Below are positions 13,680 to 22,245 of a DNA stretch of 64,000 bases, one piece after another. The stretch lies in the NCBI RefSeq assembly GCF_036226405.1, contig NZ_CP108464.1:8246001-8310000 (forward strand). Direction: 5' to 3'. This DNA comes from Streptomyces sp. NBC_01260. Its GTDB lineage: Bacteria > Actinomycetota > Actinomycetes > Streptomycetales > Streptomycetaceae. The translations under genes and the position numbers were made by a program. Under the pieces are notes generated by a model. The model had not been told where the DNA came from. It saw only the letters and a list, made by a program, of their open reading frames with translations, and did not search any database. The number at the start of each line of letters is the position of its first letter. The first letter of the stretch is position 1.

Positions 13680-15179
13680 GTGACCGGAGAACCCAACACC
13701 CGCCTGTCGGACCTGTTCGGCCTTGCCGGCTGGTCCAAGGGCGAACTCGCGAGAATGGTGAACAGGCAGGCGGCGGCCATGGGCCACCCCCAGCTCGCCA
13801 CCGACACCTCGCGGGTGAGGCGCTGGATCGATATGGGGGAGTCCCCCCGTGATCCTGTGCCCAAAGTGCTGGAAGTCCTGTTCACCGAGCGGCTCGGTCG
13901 TGTCGTGACCATCGAGGACCTCGGGTTCGGCCGGCGCGGGCGTGTGGGGAAACGGCGAGAGACCGGGACGGAAGACAATCCCGACCAACTCCCCTGGGCG
14001 CCCGAGCGGACGGCAGCGGTCCTCACCGAATTCACGGGAATGGACCTCATGCTCAACCGACGCGGCTTGGTGAGCGCGAGCGCCGCGCTCGCCGCCGGCT
14101 CCACCATCGCCGGCCCCATGCACGACTGGCTGCACACCGACCCCGTACTGGCGGCCGACGCCCCACGCATCGACGACCCCGTGCACGCGGACCCAGCCGG
14201 TTTCGACCGGTACGAGGCCGCGCCCATCGGTTCGGAGGAGATCGAGGCGCTGGAACGGTCCGTGGAGGTGTTCCGCGCCTGGGACGCCTCCCGGGGCGGC
14301 GGCCTCCAGCGCAAGGCCGTGGTGGGCCAGCTCAACGAGGTGGGCGGCATGCTGGCCTACCGCCACCCCGACCATCTGCAGCGCCGCCTCTGGGGCGTGG
14401 CTGCCAACCTCGCCGTACTCGCGGGGTGGATGTCCCACGACATCGGCCTCGAACCAACGGCCCAGAAGTACTTCGTGATCGCGGCTCACGCGGCGCGCGA
14501 GGGCGGCGACCGGCCGCGCGCGGGCGAGGCCCTGTCCAGGGCGGCCCGCCAGATGGTCCACCTGGGCCGTCCGGACGACGCGCTCGACCTCATGAAGCTC
14601 GCCCAGTCCGGCTCGGGAGACATGGTCCTGCCGCGCACCCAGGCGATGCTGCACACCATCGAGGCCTGGGCACAGGCCTCCATGGGACGGGGCCAGGCCA
14701 TGCGGCGCACCCTCGGCAGGGCCGAGGAACTCTTCATCTCGGACAAGGGCGATGTCCCACCCCCCAGTTGGATGCAGATGTTCGACGAGGCGGATCTGCA
14801 CGGGATGCAGGCACTGGCGTTCCGCACACTGGCCGAGCACGAACCCTCGGCGGCCGCCACGGCCCAGCGCCACGCGAAGCAGGCACTCGAACTGCGGGTC
14901 AACGGGCGCCAGCGGTCCAAGATCTTCGACTACATCTCGCTCGCCTCGGCATGCTTCATCGCCGACGACCCCGAGCAGGCAGACCGCTACGCCCGGCTCG
15001 CCCTGGTGACGATGGGGGAGACCTCCTCGCACCGCACCTGGGACCGGCTGCGCGAGATGTACCGGCTGACGGGCCAGTTCGCCGGCTACGCGAAGATCGA
15101 GGACCTGCGCGAGGAGATCGAGCGCTCGCTGCCGCAGAGTTCCCTCATCAAACAGCGGACCAGGAGTTCCGAGATCTGA
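13680..15179 (+). CDS. NsdA-like regulator of differentiation (HTH plus TPR-like repeats)
   Basis: 499 aa from GTG 13680. The N-terminus matches NsdA of S. coelicolor closely in pattern (GWSKGELARMVNRQA, then DTSRVRRWID and a P-V-P-KVLEVLF segment). The rest has NsdA features such as LMLNRRGLVSAS, GLQRKAVVGQLNEV, AGWMSHDIGLEPTAQKYF and tetratricopeptide-like helices to the end. NsdA represses sporulation and antibiotic production. This looks like a paralogue (length 499 vs about 500 aa). A CTGGGGG stretch serves as a weak ribosome site. Confidence 0.8.
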   Translation: MTGEPNTRLSDLFGLAGWSKGELARMVNRQAAAMGHPQLATDTSRVRRWIDMGESPRDPVPKVLEVLFTERLGRVVTIEDLGFGRRGRVGKRRETGTEDNPDQLPWAPERTAAVLTEFTGMDLMLNRRGLVSASAALAAGSTIAGPMHDWLHTDPVLAADAPRIDDPVHADPAGFDRYEAAPIGSEEIEALERSVEVFRAWDASRGGGLQRKAVVGQLNEVGGMLAYRHPDHLQRRLWGVAANLAVLAGWMSHDIGLEPTAQKYFVIAAHAAREGGDRPRAGEALSRAARQMVHLGRPDDALDLMKLAQSGSGDMVLPRTQAMLHTIEAWAQASMGRGQAMRRTLGRAEELFISDKGDVPPPSWMQMFDEADLHGMQALAFRTLAEHEPSAAATAQRHAKQALELRVNGRQRSKIFDYISLASACFIADDPEQADRYARLALVTMGETSSHRTWDRLREMYRLTGQFAGYAKIEDLREEIERSLPQSSLIKQRTRSSEI

Positions 15180-15315
15180 CCCCAGGGCGCCACCAGGAAG
15201 AGGCGCCGTTCCTCAACACCTGTCCGGACAGCGCACCATGGGCCGCCGGGCGTTCTCGTACCAGTGCCGTGTGTTCTCCGTGTGCCCTTGCCTCCGCGCG
15301 CGGTGTGTCTGTGCC

Positions 15316-16773
15316 CTATGCCCCGATGCGGGCGATCAGCACACATGCGTCGTCCAGTCGCCGGGTGCCGCCGAACTCCTCGGCGACGGTCCGTACACAG
15401 TCCTGTGCCGTGCGGGCCTCGGCGAAGCGCGGCGCAAGTCCGAGCAGTGCTTCCGTGCCCGGACGGAGGCCGTTGCGCCCGTCGTTGGTCCGGGCCAGTC
15501 CATCGGTGTGGAGCACCAGTACATCGCCGGGCAGCAGGTGCGCCTCGTCCTGCTCGTAGGCGATCCCGGAGGCCGCTCCGAGCAGTACGCCGTCGGGCTG
15601 AGGGAGCGGGCGCCCGGTTCCGTCGCGGAACAGCAGCGGTGCGGGGTGTCCGGCCTGCGCCCAGTCCAGGGTGCGGGTCCCGGGGTCGAATCGGCAGCAC
15701 ACCGCGCTGCCGAGAGCGGGCTGGATCGATGTCTCCAGCAGCTGGTTCAGATGCCCCATCAGGGCCCCGGGGTCGATGCCGGCCACCGCCATGCCGCGCA
15801 GCGCACCGAGGATCATCGCCATGGCCGATGTGGCCTGGATGCCGTGACCGGTCAGATCGCCGACCGTGAGCAGCATCCTGCCGTCCGGCAGCTCCATGGC
15901 GTCGTACCAGCCGCCGCCGATCAGGTCGTTGGACTCGGAGGGCAGGTAGTGGGCCGCGATGTCCAGCGCTCCGGGCCCCTGGTCCGGGAGGCGCAGCGAA
16001 CCTCGCCACGGCGGGAGCACGGCCTCGTGCAGCTCGACCGCGAGCCGGCGTTCCGTCCGGTCGATGTGCTGCTGACGACGGAGCGAGTCATGGGTGCGGT
16101 GCACCACCTGCTGGCTGCGCCGCAGCTCGCTGACGTCGCGCAGGACCGCCCACATGGAAGCGGTGCAGCCGTCCGCGTCGAGGACGGGCTCGCCCGTCAT
16201 GTGCAGCGTCCGCGTCCCCCCGTCGGGGCGCTGGATCCGGAACTCGCCGTCTATCGGCTTCCCGTCGACCAGGCAGTCCGTCACCAGCGCGGTGAGTACG
16301 GCCTGGTCCTCGGGGAACAGCACGGAAGGGAGATCATCCAAGGAGAGCGGTCCGGCCTGTGCGGTCCGGCCGAAGATCTGGAGCAGTTCGTCGGACCAGC
16401 TGACCGCGTCCGTCAGCAGATTCCACTCGGCGCTGCCCACCCGGCCGATCAGCGAACCCGCGCGCTCCTCGTCGGCGGTCTCCTGACCTGCTCCCAGCGA
16501 CAGCTCGGCCACGAGCTGTTCCGCGGCCTCCGGCGGCAGACCCTCCTTGAGCTGTCCCAGGTGCGCGCCGAGATCATCCAGGTGATGGACCGCCAGATCG
16601 CAGAGCGCGCGCTGCCAGCGCAGCTGCGGATCGTCCTCGTCGACCAGCACGGAGTCGCGCCGCACCGCGTCCACATCGCCGCGCAGCCGCCGCGTCCGGT
16701 TGATCAACGCGTCGACGGCATCGCGCTCGGGCGGCTGGGGGGCGGGGCGGTCCGCGGACAGATGGGACGGCAT
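15316..16773 (-). CDS. PAS-domain PP2C/SpoIIE-type serine phosphatase
   Basis: 485 aa from ATG 16773 with GGAG 6 bp upstream. An N-terminal helical region (1-120) precedes a PAS sensor (about 125-250; VGSAEWNLLTDAVSWSDELL, LHMTGEPVLDADG) and a SpoIIE/PP2C phosphatase domain. Metal ligands are in GGWYDAMELP and VGDLTGHG, with LHTDGLARTNDGR and RLDDACVLIARIG near the end. It probably dephosphorylates an anti-sigma-factor antagonist in response to a small-molecule or redox signal. It converges on the NsdA-like gene. Confidence 0.85.
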   Translation of the reverse strand: MPSHLSADRPAPQPPERDAVDALINRTRRLRGDVDAVRRDSVLVDEDDPQLRWQRALCDLAVHHLDDLGAHLGQLKEGLPPEAAEQLVAELSLGAGQETADEERAGSLIGRVGSAEWNLLTDAVSWSDELLQIFGRTAQAGPLSLDDLPSVLFPEDQAVLTALVTDCLVDGKPIDGEFRIQRPDGGTRTLHMTGEPVLDADGCTASMWAVLRDVSELRRSQQVVHRTHDSLRRQQHIDRTERRLAVELHEAVLPPWRGSLRLPDQGPGALDIAAHYLPSESNDLIGGGWYDAMELPDGRMLLTVGDLTGHGIQATSAMAMILGALRGMAVAGIDPGALMGHLNQLLETSIQPALGSAVCCRFDPGTRTLDWAQAGHPAPLLFRDGTGRPLPQPDGVLLGAASGIAYEQDEAHLLPGDVLVLHTDGLARTNDGRNGLRPGTEALLGLAPRFAEARTAQDCVRTVAEEFGGTRRLDDACVLIARIGA

Positions 16774-17108
16774 GACGTACTCCGATACAGGCGCGGTACA
16801 ACCAGGTCTGAGGGTGGACCGAATACGACTGTCGCACAGCCGACTGGGGCCCGTAAGCGGTTTGGCAACACTCGATGCGTTCTTGCAGCTGGCATATGCC
16901 AGCGGCTGAGTGCCGCCGCGATCTTTCGAACAGCCTTGCTTTTGGAGGGTGTTGACGCAAGAAATCCGGCGCGCGGAGACGTTCGGTGCGCCTGTTCTGC
17001 GCGGGTTGAGCCGAACGCGCCGGGGCATGTGCGGGCCGGAAGTCCCACGGAGGGCGAGGGCTTCGGCCCGGGTGCTGCTGGATGTCGAGGCGGTGCCGCC
17101 GCGCCGCG
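16774..17108. other. 335-bp intergenic region, no gene recognised
   Basis: Upstream of the phosphatase gene. It is less GC-rich in its middle (about 16780-16970), consistent with a promoter for the minus-strand phosphatase. I see no convincing small ORF or RNA. Confidence 0.4.
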
Positions 17109-17267
17109 TCAGCTGGCGGCGATACGGCCGTACGAACCCACCTTCCAGGTCCACTTGAGGGTCTCGCCGCGGAAAGTGGTCCAGCACTGCCTGCCGGGGC
17201 CGTTGTCGATGGCCGGCTTGATGTACATGTTCCGGCCGCAGTTGCTGGTCGTGTTCTTCAGGCGCAT
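17109..17267 (-). CDS. 52-aa small protein, unrecognised
   Basis: A short reading frame from ATG 17267 with CGAGGAA about 9 bp upstream to TGA at 17109. The product is basic, has two Cys (SNCGRNMY and RQCWTT) and an aromatic C-terminal half ([12 protein letters not shown]). Nearly every codon ends in G or C, as expected for a translated Streptomyces gene. No signal peptide. I do not recognise the family; it could be a small secreted or RNA-binding protein or a domain remnant. Confidence 0.55.
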   Translation of the reverse strand: MRLKNTTSNCGRNMYIKPAIDNGPGRQCWTTFRGETLKWTWKVGSYGRIAAS

Positions 17268-17436
17268 GGGTCACGTTCCTCGGGCGGTCGTTCGCAGTGC
17301 CGGGCACTGCGGTCAACGATCGTGACGGCCTCGCGTGACGGCTCGCCGAGGAGTGCCGGACGTGCGTCGGCCCGCTCCGGGGCCCCGGCCCGAACCGGGC
17401 GGGAATGCCCCCGGACACTCCGGCGTTGCACCGGCA

Positions 17437-17457
17437 GAACGAAAACGAATCCCGTTC
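17437..17457 (+). promoter_or_regulatory. Possible degenerate Zur box upstream of L33/L31
   Basis: GAACG and CGTTC bracket a core containing GAAAACGAAT. The core resembles the Streptomyces Zur-box pattern (TGAAAACGATTTTCA-like) at about 10 of 15 positions. Zur control is known for zinc-free ribosomal protein paralogues, so the position fits, but the match is weak. Confidence 0.35.
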
Positions 17458-17498
17458 CCATCAAGGGGAGGATTCGGTTCACGAGTACGGAGGTTGCC

Positions 17499-17663
17499 AT
17501 GGCCCGAAGTGAAGCCCGTCCTGTCGTGACGCTCCGCTCGACCGCGGGGACGGGGCAGAGCTATGTGACGCGCAAGAGCCGTCGCAACAGCCCCGACCGG
17601 CTGGTCCTGCGCAAGTACGACCCCGCTGCCGGGCGGCACGTCCTCTTCCGCGAGGAGCGCTGA
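17499..17663 (+). CDS. rpmG: 50S ribosomal protein L33, zinc-independent paralogue
   Basis: 54 aa from ATG 17499 with GGAGG 5 bp upstream. It has the L33 pattern ([20 protein letters not shown], then RLVLRKYDP and a C-terminal basic segment). The CxxC pairs that bind zinc in C+ L33 proteins are absent, so this is the C- type made under zinc limitation. It is followed after 79 bp by a C- L31, the arrangement seen in Zur-controlled ribosomal protein clusters. Confidence 0.9.
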   Translation: MARSEARPVVTLRSTAGTGQSYVTRKSRRNSPDRLVLRKYDPAAGRHVLFREER

Positions 17664-17742
17664 CCGACGAGCCGTTCGCGGTTCGAGGGGGGGGCGGTCG
17701 TCCGTCCCCCCTGTGCCCTCGGTGACAAGGAAGGTACGCACA

Positions 17743-18006
17743 ATGAAGTCCCGTATTCACCCCGTCTCCCGTCCGGTGGTCTTCCGTGACCGTGCCGCGG
17801 GGGCGGCCTTCCTCACCCGCTCGACCGCCGAATCCGGGCAGCGAGTGGTGTGGGAGGACGGCCGGAGCTATCCCGTCATCGATGTGGAGACGTCGTCGGC
17901 GAGTCACCCGTTCTACACCGGAGCGCGGCAGGTCCTGGACACCGCCGGCCGGATCGAGCAGTTCAACCGCCGCTACGGCAGTGGGGCGCCCGTCGGCGAG
18001 AAGTGA
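17743..18006 (+). CDS. rpmE2: 50S ribosomal protein L31 type B, zinc-independent
   Basis: 87 aa from ATG 17743 with AAGGAAGG upstream. Typical type B L31 pattern ([16 protein letters not shown], then [15 protein letters not shown] [20 protein letters not shown] and [10 protein letters not shown]). No CxxC zinc motif. It replaces the zinc-binding L31 on the ribosome when zinc is scarce, freeing zinc. Co-transcribed with the L33 gene just upstream. Confidence 0.92.
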   Translation: MKSRIHPVSRPVVFRDRAAGAAFLTRSTAESGQRVVWEDGRSYPVIDVETSSASHPFYTGARQVLDTAGRIEQFNRRYGSGAPVGEK

Positions 18007-18031
18007 CGCGCACCACCGCGCGACCTGCACG

Positions 18032-18063
18032 TCCGTGCCCTGGATCACAGTCCGGGGCACGGA
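18032..18063 (+). terminator. Terminator after L31
   Basis: TCCGTGCCC and GGGCACGGA pair over 9 bp, and an inner GGA/TCC extends the stem after one mismatch. It lies 26 bp after the L31 stop. Confidence 0.6.
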
Positions 18064-18137
18064 TTCCCGGGAACACAAGTTGGTGGTTTATCGTTCACCT
18101 ATATGTGATGACGTGCTGAGCGTCCACACCAAGAACC

Positions 18138-18170
18138 GCCCCGGCTGGATTCCCCCGATCCGGCCGGGGC
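18138..18170. terminator. Second hairpin between convergent genes
   Basis: GCCCCGGC pairs with GCCGGGGC, followed by TTCCCCTTT. It lies between L31 (+) and the DUF1275 gene (-). Confidence 0.55.
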
Positions 18171-18206
18171 TTCCCCTTTGCCGGGACGCGGCACCCCCGT
18201 GCCGGC

Positions 18207-18875
18207 TCACCGCCGCCGCGGTACGGCCTCCACCAGCAGCGCCGCCGCCGCGAGAGCGGCTGCCGCCACGGCCCCGGTGTCCGGCCGGCCGCGCACGGCG
18301 AGTGCGGCCGCCGCGGCGCCCGCCACCACGGCGACCAGCCGGCCGACCACCCAGCCGTCACCCCGTCGCCACGCCCCCATGGCCAGCCGGCCGACGAGTG
18401 ACGTCAGCGTTCCGGTGAAGTAGTTCGTCGGCGTGGCACGGATCCGGCCCTGGATCCCCATCGCGAGCCCCATGAGAGCCAGCAGGCCCAGCCGGTCCGC
18501 GTCCGACGTGATCAGATCCAGCCCCCACAGCACCGCACCCGCGGCGAGCAGTACCACCTCGACCGTCAGCATGACCGGCAGCCGCCGCCATACCCGCTCG
18601 CCCGTCACCGCACCCCAGGCCACCCCGCAGCCGTACGAGACGAGCGCCGTCACCACGCGCAGCGCCACCCCCTCCTCGCCCGCCCCGGCGGCCGAGGCCC
18701 CCAGCAGGACCAGGTTTCCCGTCATCACCCCGGCGAAGACCTGGCCGACGCAGATGAAGACGAACGCGTCCGCCGCCCCGGACGCCGCCGACAGGAGCAG
18801 CAGGGCCGCATGGCCGCGCGGCCCGTCCACGGAGTCACGGCCGGCCGGGTCGGTGGATGCGGTGGAAGTCGGCAT
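18207..18875 (-). CDS. DUF1275 (YoaK-type) integral membrane protein
   Basis: 222 aa with about six membrane segments. Family marks are AASGAADAFVFICVGQVFAG followed by VMTGNLVLLG, and PTNYFTGTLTSLVG in the second half. It acts in the cytoplasmic membrane; no biochemical role is established for the family. Monocistronic, next to the photolyase block. Confidence 0.8.
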   Translation of the reverse strand: MPTSTASTDPAGRDSVDGPRGHAALLLLSAASGAADAFVFICVGQVFAGVMTGNLVLLGASAAGAGEEGVALRVVTALVSYGCGVAWGAVTGERVWRRLPVMLTVEVVLLAAGAVLWGLDLITSDADRLGLLALMGLAMGIQGRIRATPTNYFTGTLTSLVGRLAMGAWRRGDGWVVGRLVAVVAGAAAAALAVRGRPDTGAVAAAALAAAALLVEAVPRRR

Positions 18876-18971
18876 GGCCGCATTTTCGCTGGCGTGCGGC
18901 CCGGCGGGGCGTGTTGTCCCCGGTGCGGCGTGCCGTGCCCGCCGTCCTGCGAGGGGGCGCGTCCGCGGAAC

Positions 18972-20345
18972 TCACTCCAGACCGCGCGCCTGCCTGAACC
19001 GCGTCAGTCCGTCGGCCAGTTCCACCACCGGAGCCGGATACTCCAGGCGGGCGCGCTCCGCACCGCGCAGCTTCCACGGCTCGTGCACGGCGGGTCCGGC
19101 CAGTGCCGCCAGCTCCGGGACCCACCGTCGCACGTAGTCGCCGTCCGGGTCGTAGCGCTTGGCCTGGAGCACGGGATTGAGCACCCGGTTGGGGCGGCTG
19201 TCCGTCCCCGTCCCGGCCATCCACTGCCAGTTGAGCTGATTGTTGGCGACGTCACCGTCCACCAGCAGATCCAGGAAGTGCCGTGCGCCGACACGCCAGT
19301 CCACGTACAGGGTCTTGGTCAGGAAGCCCGCCGTGAGCAGCCGTCCCCGGTTGTGCATCCAGCCCTCGTGGCGGAGCTGGCGCATGGCGGCGTCGACCAC
19401 GGGGTAGCCGGTGCGTCCCTGCCGCCAGGCCTCGATGTCCTCGGCGGCACCGGCCTCGGACCGCCAGTGGTCGTGCCGGGTGCGGTAGTCCAGCCGGGCC
19501 GCCGTGGGCCTGGCCGCGAGGACCTGGTGGTGGAACTCCCGCCAGCACAGCTGCCGGACGAACGCGTCGGCTCCGGCGCCACCTGCCGCGCGTGCCCGGT
19601 GGATCAGTTCCACGGGGGACAGGGTGCCGAAGTGCAGATGCGGCGAAAGGCGGGACGTCGCGTCTCCCGGCAGGTCGTCGTGCCGTTCCTCGTACGCCGC
19701 GAGCCCGTGGCGCCGCCAGGCCGTGAACCGCTTGCGGGCCTCCTGCTCACCGCCCTCGGCGAGCCCCGCCGAGACGCCGGGCACCGCGGCGCGGACCGGC
19801 ACGTCCTGGGACCCCGGACCGTCCGGCACCCGCACCGCACGCGGCGCACCGAAGGCATCACGCACCCGCTCCCCTGACCAGCGCCTGAAGTACGGGGTGA
19901 ACACGGCGAAGTGGTCCGAGCCGGCGGGGGTCACGGCACCGGGCGCGACCGCGGTGACCACGCCGTCGTGGACGTGCAGCCGTCCCCCGCCGGACTCCAG
20001 CGCCGTCCGCAGCCGTTCCTCGCGGCGACGGGCGTAGGCGCTGGCCCCCGCGGCCAGATGGACGTCGCCCGCACCGGTCTCGGAGACGATCCGGCACACC
20101 TCGGCGACCACATCGCCCGAGCGGATCACCAGCCGGCCGCCCCGCTCACGCAGCCCCGTGTCGAGATCCCGCAGACAGTCGGCGAGGAAGGCGCGGCGGT
20201 TTGGGGCGCCGAACCCCACCGCGTCGATCCCCGTGTCGTGGACGAACAGGGGCACGATCTCGTCCGAGGACGCGAGCGCGGCCCGCAACGGCGGATGGTC
20301 GTGCAGACGGAGATCGGCGGTGAAGAGGACGACCGCTACGGTCAT
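18972..20345 (-). CDS. phrB: Deoxyribodipyrimidine photo-lyase (class I)
   Basis: 457 aa from ATG 20345 with GGGAG 7 bp upstream. N-terminal Rossmann antenna domain (VAVVLFTADLRLHDHPPL) and C-terminal FAD-binding helical domain. FAD/DNA contacts are seen in RLSPHLHFGTLSP, CWREFHHQVL, GYPVVDAAMRQL, GWMHNRGRLL, DGDVANNQLNWQWMAGTGTD and the NPVLQAKRYDPDGDYVRRW end. It repairs UV cyclobutane pyrimidine dimers using light. It lies 69 bp downstream of the SDR gene on the same strand, within a light-response block controlled by LitR/LitS (inference from neighbours). Confidence 0.92.
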   Translation of the reverse strand: MTVAVVLFTADLRLHDHPPLRAALASSDEIVPLFVHDTGIDAVGFGAPNRRAFLADCLRDLDTGLRERGGRLVIRSGDVVAEVCRIVSETGAGDVHLAAGASAYARRREERLRTALESGGGRLHVHDGVVTAVAPGAVTPAGSDHFAVFTPYFRRWSGERVRDAFGAPRAVRVPDGPGSQDVPVRAAVPGVSAGLAEGGEQEARKRFTAWRRHGLAAYEERHDDLPGDATSRLSPHLHFGTLSPVELIHRARAAGGAGADAFVRQLCWREFHHQVLAARPTAARLDYRTRHDHWRSEAGAAEDIEAWRQGRTGYPVVDAAMRQLRHEGWMHNRGRLLTAGFLTKTLYVDWRVGARHFLDLLVDGDVANNQLNWQWMAGTGTDSRPNRVLNPVLQAKRYDPDGDYVRRWVPELAALAGPAVHEPWKLRGAERARLEYPAPVVELADGLTRFRQARGLE

Positions 20346-20414
20346 GGCGCAACTCCCGGTCGGGGGCATGGACGTGCTCCTGTTCCGTCCGCAGGCCCTC
20401 GGCGGATGCATTGG

Positions 20415-21950
20415 TCACCGGGACAACGCGCCGTGTTCTCCCGCTCCCGAGGAAGACGGCACCGCCGCGGCAGCCCGGGCGATATTGCGGGCCATCCCGC
20501 CGAACACGATCGCGTGGAACGGCGACACGCTCCACCAGTACGCATGGCCGAGCAGCCCGCGCGGATGGAACAGGGCCCGCTGCCGGTAGTGCGCCCGGCC
20601 CCGCTCGTCCCGTTCCGCGTACATCTCCAGCCACGCCAGGCCGGGCAGCCGCATCTCCGCGCGCAGCCGCAGCAGCCGACCGGGCTCGATCTCCTCGACC
20701 CGCCAGAAGTCCAGGGAGTCACCCACCCGGAGCCGGTCGGTGTCCCGCCGCCCTCGGCGCAGGCCCACCCCTCCCACCAGCCGGTCGAGCCAGCCGCGCA
20801 CGGCCCAGGCCAGCGGGAACGAATACCAGCCGTGATCGCCGCCGATTCCCTCGATGACCTTCCAGAGGGCCTCCGGCGACGCGTCCACATCGAGTTCCCG
20901 CACATCCGAGTACAGACTGCCGCCGGCCCAGTCGGGGTCGGTGGGCAGTGGGTCGCTCGGTACCCCGGGCACCGACGCCGAGGACCACCGGGTGGAGACC
21001 TGGGCCTCGCGCACCCGCTGGAGGGCCAGCCGCAGCGCCCTCTCGAACGTGAAGGGCTGCCCCGGCCCGTCGGGCACGTACTGCGTGATGTCGTGCTCCT
21101 GGCACACGACCTCGTACCGCAGCGACTCGGCGAGCGGCCGCGCGATCGACCGGGGAACGGGCGTGACCAGCCCGATCCAGTGGCTGGACAGCCGTGGCGT
21201 CAGCATCGGGACGGGCAGGATCAGCCGGTGCGGGAGGGCCGCGATCTCCGCGTACCGCTGCATCATCTCGCGGTACGTGATGATGTCCGGCCCTCCGATG
21301 TCGAAGACACGGCTCGCCTCCCGGGGCATCCGGGCGCTGCCGACCAGGTAGCGCAGCACGTCCCGGACCGCGATCGGCTGGATCCGGGTGGACACCCAGC
21401 TCGGCGTCACCATGACCGGCAGCCGCTCCGTGAGATAGCGCAGCATCTCGAAGGAGGCCGACCCGGATCCGATGATGACCGCTGCCCGCAAGGCGGTGGT
21501 CGGGACCCCGGAATCCAGCAGGATCCTGCCGACCTCGGCTCGCGAGCGCAGATGCGGCGAGAGTTCCCGCTCGGGTACGCCTGGTGGCGTGAGGCCGCCG
21601 AGGTAGACGATCCGGCCGACGCCGCGCGCGCGGGCCGACTCGGCGAAGACCGTGGCCGACCTCCGGTCCGTGTCCTCGAAGTCCGCGCCGGTCGTCAGCG
21701 CGTGCACCAGGTAGTAGGCCACGCCGATGTCCGCCATGGCCGACGCGACCGTGGCCGCATCGGTGACATCACCCCGCACGACCTCGACATCCCCGGCCCA
21801 TGGGTAGTCCCGCAGCTTCTCCGGGCTGCGCGCCATGCAGCGGACCCGGTGCCCGGCCTCCAGGAGTTCCGGCACCAGCCGGCCCCCGATGTATCCGGTG
21901 GCCCCCGTCACCAGGCAGTGCAAGGGCTTCTCCGTGCTGTTGCTCCTCAT
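20415..21950 (-). CDS. SDR-fold NAD(P)-binding protein fused to DUF2867
   Basis: 511 aa from ATG 21950 with GGAGA upstream. The N-terminal 300 residues are an extended/atypical SDR (VTGATGYIGGRLVPELL nucleotide loop; RIVYLGGLTP; IQPIAVRDVLRYLVG; a DIGGPDIITYREMM ending as in complex I NDUFA9-like SDRs). The last 170 residues are a DUF2867 beta-rich domain (HGWYSFPLAWAVRGWLDRLV, LRLRAEMRLPGLAWLEM). This fusion often sits with photolyase and carotenoid genes in Streptomyces; its substrate is unknown. Probably co-transcribed with phrB. Confidence 0.8.
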   Translation of the reverse strand: MRSNSTEKPLHCLVTGATGYIGGRLVPELLEAGHRVRCMARSPEKLRDYPWAGDVEVVRGDVTDAATVASAMADIGVAYYLVHALTTGADFEDTDRRSATVFAESARARGVGRIVYLGGLTPPGVPERELSPHLRSRAEVGRILLDSGVPTTALRAAVIIGSGSASFEMLRYLTERLPVMVTPSWVSTRIQPIAVRDVLRYLVGSARMPREASRVFDIGGPDIITYREMMQRYAEIAALPHRLILPVPMLTPRLSSHWIGLVTPVPRSIARPLAESLRYEVVCQEHDITQYVPDGPGQPFTFERALRLALQRVREAQVSTRWSSASVPGVPSDPLPTDPDWAGGSLYSDVRELDVDASPEALWKVIEGIGGDHGWYSFPLAWAVRGWLDRLVGGVGLRRGRRDTDRLRVGDSLDFWRVEEIEPGRLLRLRAEMRLPGLAWLEMYAERDERGRAHYRQRALFHPRGLLGHAYWWSVSPFHAIVFGGMARNIARAAAAVPSSSGAGEHGALSR

Positions 21951-22126
21951 GGGATCTCCGCATCGGCTGGGGTGCTGCTCGGTTCACCGTGCCTCGTTGT
22001 CGCGCGTCGCGCTCCTTGAGGCGCCCGGATGCGGTGACGGGACTCCGGTTCACCCCGGAGACGGCGGAGGCGGTGACGCTGTGGACGCGGTGCCCATGCT
22101 CCCATCCGCGCATCTTCGGAGCACGA

Positions 22127-22144
22127 TGCGTCGATTGTGCATCG
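22127..22144. promoter_or_regulatory. 11-bp-phased direct repeat upstream of the SDR gene (copy of the litR-promoter site)
   Basis: TGCGTCGATTgTGCATCG: two TGCRTCG units spaced exactly 11 bp. It matches the site at 23006-23023 at 16 of 18 positions. It lies 177 bp upstream of the SDR start. Confidence 0.55.
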
Positions 22145-22172
22145 GTCATCGCTCGGCACCGGTCATCGCTCG
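22144..22172. repeat. Direct repeat GGTCATCGCTCG, two copies
   Basis: Identical 12-mers at 22144-22155 and 22161-22172, 17 bp apart, next to the phased site in the same intergenic region. Confidence 0.6.
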
Positions 22173-22194
22173 CAGCCGGCCACTTCGCCGTGCC

Positions 22195-22232
22195 GGGTGC
22201 TCGGGTGCTCGGGTGCTCGGGTGCTCGGGTGC
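22195..22232. repeat. Tandem 8-bp repeat, 4.75 copies of GGGTGCTC
   Basis: Perfect tandem array just downstream of the litS stop codon (22246, minus strand). It is a simple slippage-prone repeat with no coding role seen. Confidence 0.85.
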
Positions 22233-22245
22233 CGCTCCGTTGCGG

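Noticed and set aside
22195..22232. Repeat array considered as a CRISPR
   Set aside because: The 8-bp units are contiguous with no spacers and no cas genes are present anywhere in the window.
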